NCBI RefSeq assembly: GCF_013201545.1
Contig: NZ_CP053746.1
Span: 4,230,501 to 4,294,500 of the forward strand
Source of the DNA: Pseudomonas graminis
GTDB lineage: Bacteria > Pseudomonadota > Gammaproteobacteria > Pseudomonadales > Pseudomonadaceae
Reading direction: 5' to 3'
Length of the DNA: 64,000 bases
Position 1 is the stretch's first letter; each line of letters starts with the position of its first letter. The notes under the pieces are model-generated. The model saw only the letters and a program-made list of their open reading frames with translations, made no database searches and had not been told where the DNA came from. This document shows, one piece after another, positions 35,025 through 42,700 of this stretch. A program made the translations under genes and the position numbers.

Positions 35025-35933
35025 ATGGATCGCTATACGGAATTGCGCAGCTACGTCCTGGTGGCCACCCGTGGCAGTTTTGCCGCCGCGGCGCTGGTGG
35101 AGGGCGTGACGCCGGTGATCATGGGCCGGCGACTGAGTGCGCTGGAGGATCGGCTGGGGGTGAAGCTGATACATCGCTCGACGCGGGGCCTGACCTTGAC
35201 CGATGCGGGGGAGTCGTATCTGGAAAACGCCAAGCTGGTGCTGCAGTCATTCGAGGAACTGGACGCCAGCATCAGCGAGAACGAAACCAGCGTGCGTGGG
35301 CACTTGGTGGTGTCGGCACCGGCCGGGTTCGGCCGTCAGCACGTCGCGCCCCATGCGCCGGAATTCCAGGCGCGGTTCCCGGATTTGCAGCTTTCGTTCA
35401 ACCTCACCGACAACGTGGTGGATCTGGTGCGTGAGGGCTATGACATGAGCATCCGCATCGGCGAGGTGCTGGACCCGAACTACGTCGCCATCAAGCTGTA
35501 CGCCAACAAACGCGTGGTCTGTGGCTCGCCGGCGTATTTCGCCGAGCATGGATTTCCCCAGGTGCTTGAGGATCTGGCGCAGCACAATTGCCTGTCGTTC
35601 AACCTGCAGGGCGGCCAGCATCGCGGCTGGACGTTTCAGCGCGAGGGCAAGCCGGTGGCGATCAAGGTGGCGGGCAATCTGTACTGCAACGATGGCGAGC
35701 TGCTGTATGACTGGGCCAAGCGCGGGCTGGGCCTGAGCTGGCGTTCGACGTGGGAGATTCAGAACGAGGTTGAAAGCGGTGCGCTGCTCACCGTGCTGGA
35801 TGAGTTCGCTTTGCCCAGTTACGACATCCAGGGCGTGTACCCGCAACAGCATTACCTGCCGGCGAAAGTCCGGTTCTTTATCGCGTTTCTGAAAGAGGTG
35901 TACAACCGGCCGGGGTACTGGCGGCAGGGGTGA
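35025..35933 (+). CDS. LysR-family regulator divergent from gcl
   Basis: A 302-residue LysR protein with an N-terminal winged helix (about 1-60; YVLVATRGSFAAAALVEGVTPVIMGRRLSALEDRLGVKL) and a periplasmic-binding-like effector domain. CTGGAG precedes the ATG at 35025; the frame opens 15 codons earlier. Start-to-start distance to gcl is about 108 bases, the classical layout for control of the divergent operon. Confidence 0.9.
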   Translation: MDRYTELRSYVLVATRGSFAAAALVEGVTPVIMGRRLSALEDRLGVKLIHRSTRGLTLTDAGESYLENAKLVLQSFEELDASISENETSVRGHLVVSAPAGFGRQHVAPHAPEFQARFPDLQLSFNLTDNVVDLVREGYDMSIRIGEVLDPNYVAIKLYANKRVVCGSPAYFAEHGFPQVLEDLAQHNCLSFNLQGGQHRGWTFQREGKPVAIKVAGNLYCNDGELLYDWAKRGLGLSWRSTWEIQNEVESGALLTVLDEFALPSYDIQGVYPQQHYLPAKVRFFIAFLKEVYNRPGYWRQG

Positions 35934-35954
35934 GCCGTGATCCCTGCGCTCGAT

Positions 35955-36196
35955 CCAAAAGCTTCCCGGCTAAAGCCGGTCCCACACGTCGTGCGCGGTC
36001 GGTAGGACCGGCTTCAGCCGGGAACAGCCCATAAAGCGCACGCTGCTTTAGGTAGGACCCGCGCCGGCGGGAACAGGGCAGAAAGCACACGATGCATTTA
36101 GTGGGACCGGCTTTAGCCGGGAAGGGGCCGTAACTGGCGCTGAAGGTAGGTTGGATGCACCGACGTCTTCCCGGCTAAAGCCAGTCCCACCAATGG
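35955..36196. repeat. cluster of REP elements
   Basis: At least four REP palindromes in alternating orientation: near 35967 (reverse), 36003 (forward), 36100 (forward, GGGACCGGCTTTAGCCGGGAAG) and 36168 (reverse), plus a diverged one near 36052 (GACCCGCGCCGGCGGGA). It fills the space between the LysR gene and the convergent hydratase gene. Confidence 0.85.
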
Positions 36197-36208
36197 TGAG
36201 CGAGAAAC

Positions 36209-36973
36209 CTAAATCAACTCCACCGACACCGCCGGCAGTCCGCGAATCTGCCCGACCGCCAGGCCCGGCCCGCTGGTCTTGTACATCCCGGTGTAGGAAC
36301 CGGTGGTGATCACCATCTCCGGCGTCACGTTCAAGCCATTCTGTGTGTGGTGATTGACCAGCCACGGCAGCAAACGCCGCGGGTCGCCGGCCGGATTTGC
36401 GCCGTCGCCCGGCACGATGTCTTCATCGCCATACGTGAAGCTCAGCGCCGGTTCAACGAAAGGGAAGCTGGCGTCGTATGGGATGAATTCGCCGATGATC
36501 AGCGCGCCATGGTTGAGCAGGTCGCCCAAAGCCAGCAACGGCTCGATCTTCGGCCAGGCCGCGAAACGGCTCGACACCACTTCAATGGTCGCGCCCATTG
36601 TCGCGATGCTGCTCAGCACTTCTTCATCCGAATACGCCTCTTCGCGAGGGGCGAATTCGCGGCCAAGACGAAACGCGATTTCCAGCTCCAGAATTGGCGA
36701 AGGGTAGTCGACGCACTCGACCTGACTGCCGCTGGCGAAAATACCGTCGTCCGGCAGCAGCGCACCGTTGATGGGCCCGGTCGGCGATTTGGCGCCGACC
36801 TTCCACCCGCCCACAGAGGTGTCGCGCAGACGCAGAATCTCGCGCTGGAGCGCGTAGGCACTGGCCGCATCGGCGGGGACGTATTCATGGAGAATGTCGG
36901 TGATTTTCTGACCGGCGCCCATGGCGGCGACGATCAGTTCGGCAATGTTCGCTGGGTGAGACGATGGATTCAC
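36209..36973 (-). CDS. 2-keto-4-pentenoate hydratase-type enzyme
   Basis: A 254-residue FAH-superfamily protein. GGWKVGAKSPTG, LELEIAFRLGREF with metal-binding Glu, and a C-terminal GSYTGMYKTSGPG match hydratases of meta-cleavage pathways (MhpD/HpaH type), which add water to 2-keto-4-pentenoates. No other aromatic-degradation genes are nearby, so its real substrate is open. It stands alone between REPs and a small secreted protein gene. Confidence 0.82.
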   Translation of the reverse strand: MNPSSHPANIAELIVAAMGAGQKITDILHEYVPADAASAYALQREILRLRDTSVGGWKVGAKSPTGPINGALLPDDGIFASGSQVECVDYPSPILELEIAFRLGREFAPREEAYSDEEVLSSIATMGATIEVVSSRFAAWPKIEPLLALGDLLNHGALIIGEFIPYDASFPFVEPALSFTYGDEDIVPGDGANPAGDPRRLLPWLVNHHTQNGLNVTPEMVITTGSYTGMYKTSGPGLAVGQIRGLPAVSVELI

Positions 36974-37108
36974 GCGAGTCTTCCTTCAGGTGATTGATGG
37001 AAAGCGCCCCGTTCCTTGTGTTGCTGTGGCAAAGGATGACGGAGCCAGCGCGACCACTCTAACCCTATTTCAACAAGTCGGCAGAGGTGGGGTTCGTGCC
37101 GCCATCCA

Positions 37109-37387
37109 TCAGCTGTGCTCGCAGGCATCGCCCAGGCGGGTGTATTCCAGCTTGTGGGCGACGCCTTTGCTGTCGACGTATTCCATCTGCGCCTTGACCG
37201 GAGCGCAGGGATTGGCAGGGTTGCTGGCGCTGGTGACGCGCACCACTTTGGCGATGTCGAGGTCTTCGCTGTAATCGTACTGAGCGCTTTGCTCGGCCGT
37301 CGCGGCGGGCGCATTGGATGTGACGGGTTCATTGGCAGACGCAAAAAGGCTAACCAGGGAAAGGGCAACAAACAGGGGAAATTTCAT
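37109..37387 (-). CDS. small secreted DUF2790 protein
   Basis: A 92-residue protein with a signal peptide ending at about residue 18 (SLFASA). The C-terminal block DIAKVVRVTSASNPANPCAPVKAQMEYVDSKGVAHKLEYTRLGDAC is the DUF2790 domain, which is largely restricted to Pseudomonas. Two Cys in the mature form could make a disulfide. Function unknown. Confidence 0.85.
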   Translation of the reverse strand: MKFPLFVALSLVSLFASANEPVTSNAPAATAEQSAQYDYSEDLDIAKVVRVTSASNPANPCAPVKAQMEYVDSKGVAHKLEYTRLGDACEHS

Positions 37388-37545
37388 GATGGCGTGCTCG
37401 CATCCAGGTGAAGTGCGAGCGCGGGGGAGAGGCTCGCTGATGGAGCCATGTTAAGCAGCGGAGTTCAGCGGCAGAAATGGTGGTTGTCGATAGCGCCCAT
37501 CATCGCAGCTGATGGGGTCTCAGTCGGCCCTCGGTCCAGGAATCA

Positions 37546-38457
37546 TCAGCCCGGCCCGGCGCTGTACTCCAGATCAGCGCGCAACCGCTGGACGCAGAAA
37601 TCCACGAACGAGCGCACTTTGGATGACCCCCGTCGCCCTTCGACGTAGACCACGTACACCGGCATCGGCCTGACCTCGAAATCTTCGAGCACGGCGCACA
37701 ACGTGCCGGCCTGCAAGTGTCGGCGGATCTGATAGGAGGGCACCTGGGTCAGGCCCCAGCCATCGACCGCCGCATGAATGGAGGCGGTGAAGGACGTCAT
37801 CGACAACCGCGACCTGACTTTCACTTCCTGATGCTGGCCTTCGATCCGGAATGTCCAGTCGGGGCTGCGGCCGGTGATCATCACGGAAACGGTTTCGCGC
37901 TCGATGAGGTCGCCGGGATGCTGCGGCGTGCCATGGACGGCGAGGTAGGCCGGGGAGGCGCAGACCATGCGGCGGACGGTGCCGGCCTGAATGGCGGTCA
38001 TCGACGAGTCGGGTAGCTCGCCGATGCGCACGGACACGTCAATGCCTTCCTCCAGTTGCCCGGCGATCCGGTCCATCAACAGCCCTCGGATCTGCACCTG
38101 AGGGTGCTGAGTCAAGTAGTCGGTCATGATCGGCGTGACGTGCAGGTCGCCGAACACCTGCGGCGCGGTAACGGTGAGTAACCCGCGCGGCGTCCCATGA
38201 ATGCCGGCAGCGGCGTTTTCGGCTTCGTGCAGATCCGCCAGCAGGCGGCGGCAATCGTCGGCGAAGCGCACGCCGGCTTCGGTCAGGCGCAACTGGCGGG
38301 TGGTGCGCACGATCAGCAAGGTGCCGAGCCGCGCCTCCAGCTGCGCGACGGCGCGGGTCACCGTCGCCGTGGACACGTTCAGGTTGCGCGACACTGCCGC
38401 GAAGCTGGGGCCTTCGGCGACGGCGGCGAAAAGGGTCATTTCCTGAATGCGGTCCAC
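37546..38457 (-). CDS. LysR-family regulator divergent from a DMT exporter
   Basis: A 303-residue LysR protein starting at GTG (VDRIQEMTLFAAVAEGPSFAAVSRNL), with the winged helix at about 1-60 and the effector-binding domain following. The open frame extends 92 codons further, but these are not LysR-like. It is divergent from the permease at 38681, which it may control. Confidence 0.88.
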   Translation of the reverse strand: MDRIQEMTLFAAVAEGPSFAAVSRNLNVSTATVTRAVAQLEARLGTLLIVRTTRQLRLTEAGVRFADDCRRLLADLHEAENAAAGIHGTPRGLLTVTAPQVFGDLHVTPIMTDYLTQHPQVQIRGLLMDRIAGQLEEGIDVSVRIGELPDSSMTAIQAGTVRRMVCASPAYLAVHGTPQHPGDLIERETVSVMITGRSPDWTFRIEGQHQEVKVRSRLSMTSFTASIHAAVDGWGLTQVPSYQIRRHLQAGTLCAVLEDFEVRPMPVYVVYVEGRRGSSKVRSFVDFCVQRLRADLEYSAGPG

Positions 38458-38680
38458 TGAGCGTCCGTTTCCGAGCCAACGAGAGCGGCAGTCTGCGGCA
38501 AATCCGGGCAAGCGGAAAGGCCTGACCCAGGCAGTCAGAAAAACACCTGCCTGGTCATGTTTGCTTGGTGCTCCGGCGACGGGTTCTATATTCTTGCTGA
38601 GGCTGGGCTCCTCGAACGAAAGCCGGCGCTCGACACGGCAAGGGACAGACCCGCATTCACGCAAGGCCAAAGGAACGCAG

Positions 38681-39568
38681 ATGAGCACCACCAGCACGCC
38701 GCTCTCCGGCGTCAACCAGCCGTTGAAAGGCATCGCACTGATTCTGTTTGCGACCTTTCTGTTTTCCAGTCACGACACCCTGTCCAAGTACCTCTCCGGT
38801 ATCTACCCGATCATGATGGTGGTCTGGGTGCGCTACGTGGTGCACACCGGGCTGATGGCGTGCATTTTCATGCCGTCATCGGGGTTGCGTGTGTTGCGCA
38901 CCAAGCGCCCGGGTTTGCAGGCGTTGCGCGCGGTGTGCCTGCTGGGCACGAGCCTGCTGTTCACCAGCGGCCTGATGTTCATTCCGATTGCCGAAGCGAC
39001 GGCGGTCAACTTCCTCGCGCCGCTGCTGGTCACGGCGCTGTCGGTGCCACTGCTCAAGGAGACGGTCAGCCGCGGGCAATGGATCGCCGTGCTGGTGGGC
39101 TTCAGCGGGGTGCTGGTCATCGTCCATCCCGGGGGCGAGCTGTTCCGGCCAGCGGTGCTGCTGCCGTTGGGCTCGGCGTTCTGTTTCGCCTGCTACCAGT
39201 TGCTGACCCGTCTGGTCGCGGCGCACGACAGCCCGACCACCAGCAACTTTTTCGCCGGGCTGTTCAACAGCCTGTTGATGAGCGCGATCGTGCCGTTCTT
39301 CTGGCAGTCGCCGGAGTGGAAGCACATTCCGTTCATGCTGGCGCTGGGCACTTGCGGCATGGTCGCGCACTTGATGCTGACCCAGGCGTTCCGCTTCGCC
39401 GCGCCGGCCATGCTGGCGCCGTTCGGCTACTGTCAGATCGTCTTCGCCGGGCTGTGGGGCTACATCGTCTTCAACCACTCGCCATCGCTTGCCGCCCAGG
39501 CCGGCATCGCAATCATCTGCCTCAGCGGGCTGGCAGCTGCCTGGCAACAGCGCAAAAAAGGCGGTTGA
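38681..39568 (+). CDS. EamA/DMT-family transporter
   Basis: A 295-residue inner-membrane protein with ten hydrophobic spans and two EamA repeats, typical of drug/metabolite exporters. AGGA lies six bases before the ATG; the frame upstream of it overlaps the LysR promoter and is not transporter-like. Substrate unknown; divergent LysR suggests inducible export. Confidence 0.88.
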   Translation: MSTTSTPLSGVNQPLKGIALILFATFLFSSHDTLSKYLSGIYPIMMVVWVRYVVHTGLMACIFMPSSGLRVLRTKRPGLQALRAVCLLGTSLLFTSGLMFIPIAEATAVNFLAPLLVTALSVPLLKETVSRGQWIAVLVGFSGVLVIVHPGGELFRPAVLLPLGSAFCFACYQLLTRLVAAHDSPTTSNFFAGLFNSLLMSAIVPFFWQSPEWKHIPFMLALGTCGMVAHLMLTQAFRFAAPAMLAPFGYCQIVFAGLWGYIVFNHSPSLAAQAGIAIICLSGLAAAWQQRKKGG

Positions 39569-39629
39569 TGCCCGCGATCCTGTGAGTGGGGCAGGGTTCA
39601 GCGAGTCATGTTGGATGCACGCGATGCCG

Positions 39630-39662
39630 TGGGTGGGACCGGCTTCACCCGGGAAGGGGCCA
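39630..39662 (+). repeat. REP element downstream of the DMT gene
   Basis: GTGGGACCGGCTTCACCCGGGAAGGGGCC, forward REP with one stem mismatch. Confidence 0.75.
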
Positions 39663-39680
39663 CTGAGTACGCTATCCATC

Positions 39681-39711
39681 AAAAAAAACGGCCTCCATTG
39701 CGGAGGCCGTT
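39681..39711 (-). terminator. terminator of the epimerase gene
   Basis: ACGGCCTCC and GGAGGCCGT arms with a 5-base loop. On the minus strand a run of eight T follows. It is about 20 bases past the epimerase stop. Confidence 0.85.
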
Positions 39712-39729
39712 TGGTTTTCAGGCGATCAA

Positions 39730-42700
39730 TCAGGCAACGAAGTCAGTCACGTGCAGCTCTTTGACGCCGACCAGCTGGATTTCGAAGTCCGGGGTCGCAT
39801 CGGCGTTGACGCTGCCGTAGAGGATCCCGTCTGCGAAGCGCAGTTGCCCGGTCGCGTCGTTGCTGTCAAAGGCATTGCTGCCAATGAAGGTAAACGCGTC
39901 GATGCCCGGTGTCTGCGGGTTGGCGTCCAGGGCGCTGAAGTCGAGCAGATCGCCCTCGGCGCTCTTGAAGCCATTGATCACGTCGCGCAACGCACCGACG
40001 CCCATGTCCGCAACGGAGTCGAAGACATAGGTGTCTGCGCCGGTGCCGCCGGTCAGCGAATCGGTGCCTGCACCGCCGATCAAACGGTCGTTGCCCGAAC
40101 CACCGAGCAGCGTATCGTTGCCCGCACCGCCGTTGAGCACGTTGGCGCCGCTGTTGCCGGTCAGGCTGTCGGCGAATGCGCTGCCGATCAGGTTTTCCAC
40201 GCTCTTCAGTGTGTCCAGGCCCGAGCCGCCGGTGTTCTGTTGGGCCGAGGTCGACAGGGTGGCGGTGATACCGGCCTGCGCGCTGAAATAGGACACCGTA
40301 TCGTTGCCGTCGCGACCGTCCAGCACGTTGTTGCCGATGCCGGCGAACAGTACGTTGTCCAGCGCGTTACCGATGCCATTGGCTGCATCGGCACTGTCGA
40401 TGTACAGGTTTTCGACGTTGGCGCCCAGGGTGAACGTCGCCAGGGTGCTGTGCACGCTGTCGATGCCACCCGAGACGCGATCAGCGTTGGTTTCGATCAC
40501 ACTGTCGCCGCTGTTGTCGACGTAGTACGTGTCGCTGCCGTTGCCGCCGCTCATGCTGTCGGCACCGCCTGCGCCGTCGATCACGTTGGCCGCCGCGTTG
40601 CCGGTGATGAAGTTGCGCAGCTCGTTACCGTTGCCGTCGATGGCTGAAACGCCGGTGAGCACCAGGTTTTCCAGATTCGCGCCGAGGGTCCAGCTGACCG
40701 ACGCCTGCACGGTGTCGATCTGCGATGGCGAGTCGCTGCTTTCGGTGACGCTGTCGAAGGCGTTATCGACGATGTAAATGTCGTTGCCGTCGCCACCGCT
40801 CATGCTGTCGGCGCCGAGGTCGCCATCCAGCGTGTCATTGCCGGACGAGCCCACCAGGGTGTCGGCCTGGTCGGTGCCGAAGATCATGCCGCCTTCGTTC
40901 TGCGCACCGTCGAAGATCGCCTGCACGCTGTTGTTGTCGCTCGGGTCACCCTTGAAGCCCAGGTCGTCGGCGATGTAGTCGGCCAGACGCTGACCGACGA
41001 TCTCGGCAGACTCTTCGTGCAGGTGCCAGACATCATCGGGGTAGACCAGCGGGTCGACTTCGTGGCGCAGGGGCAGGTCGGTGTAATCCACCGCAATCTT
41101 CACGTCGTCACGCTGTGCGGCAATCGCTTCCTGGGTGGCGCGAACATAGCCGACGCCCTCGACGATGCCGGCGATCTTCTCTTCCGAGAAGCCGCGGGCG
41201 CGGGCTGCGTCCTGGTCGTAGTGACCGGTTTCCATCATGTACACGTTGAAGTTGCCGAACTGCGCGTGCAGGTAATCAAACACCGACAATGTCGCCGCCT
41301 TGTACGCCGCCGCAGCCGCTTCCTTGTCCGAAGCGCGGGCGATTTCCTGCGCCGCTTCTTCGCCCTGGCCCCAGATGATGCCCATGGTCACGTTGTCGAT
41401 CGACTTAAGCTCGGTGAGCTGGTCGTTCAACAGGGCCACGGCGCGCAACAGGGCCGGGCCCGGTTGGTCGATGTCGGTCAGCCACCAGCACAGCTTCAAT
41501 TCTTCGGCGCCGAGGGTCGACATGCCGTTGACCGTGCTGCCGCCCACCGCGATGTCGATGCCATTGCCGTCCGCATCGTTGAACTGGCTGCGCACGTCGT
41601 AAGTGGTGTACTTGCTCAGGCCGTCGACCAGCATGGTGGTGCCGGACTGGCTGTCGTCTTCGGTCATGCGCAGCAGACGTGCGTTGGATTGACCGAGGGT
41701 CGGCAGGAACAGAATGTCCTGGTCAGCCCGTGAGCCGAACACGAAGTCGTCGGCCGTGAGGGTGTTCAGGTAGTTGCCGCTCAGAGCGATCTCGAAGCGG
41801 TGACCATCAGCGTCGGGCACGCTCGATTTGATGTACGTCTTGTCGCCAGCGGCATTCAGGCTCAGGTAAAGCGTGCCGTTGCTGCCGTCGCCCAGCCCGA
41901 GGAAACCCAGGGTCGAGACGTCGATCTTGTCCACGCCGTGGGTGAAGTCGTAAATCGTGTCGGTGGCCGTGACGCCGCCGGTGTTGTAGTCCCGGTAGCT
42001 GTCCTGCACGCTGGTGTAGCGGAAGGTGTCGGCACCGTCGCCGCCGTACAACGAGTCGCGACCTGCGCCGCCGTCGATGATGTCCGGGCCTGCGCCGGCG
42101 CGAATGGTGTCGTTGCCGCCCAGGCCGAGGATCAGGTCCGCGCCTACCGTGCCGGCGATGGTCTCTGCATTGTCAGTGCCGGTGATGGTGCTGGCCGGTG
42201 CGTCGGCCACGGCCAGCGCAAAGCTGTCACTGACTGACGCGCCCGACGGATCAGTCGCTTTGATCAGCAGTGTGTAATTGCCGGAGGCGGTGCTGGTGGG
42301 CGTGCCGCTGAAGGTCAGGAGGGTGCTGTCGAAGGTGAGCCAGTCGGGCAGGGCGCTGCCGTCGGCCAGGGTCGCGGTGTAAGTCAGCGTGTCGTTGTTA
42401 CCGTCGGAGAAGCTGTTGCTGGTGACCGCGTAGGTAAATGGCGAGTTTTCCGTCGCGTTCTGGTCCAGCAGCGGAATCACCACCACCGGCGCGACGTTGC
42501 TGGGCACGTTTTGATTGGTGAAGACGAAATGGCTGGCGTTGAGGCTGCCGGCCAGATTACCCGCAAGCGACAGCTCGAAACGGTTGCCGCTGGCGTCCGC
42601 TACGTTGTCTTTGACGTAGGTGCGGTTGGTGTTGGCGTTATAGGTCACTTGCAGCGTGCCGTTGAGGCCGTTGCCCAGCCCGCTGTAGCCCAGGGCCGAG

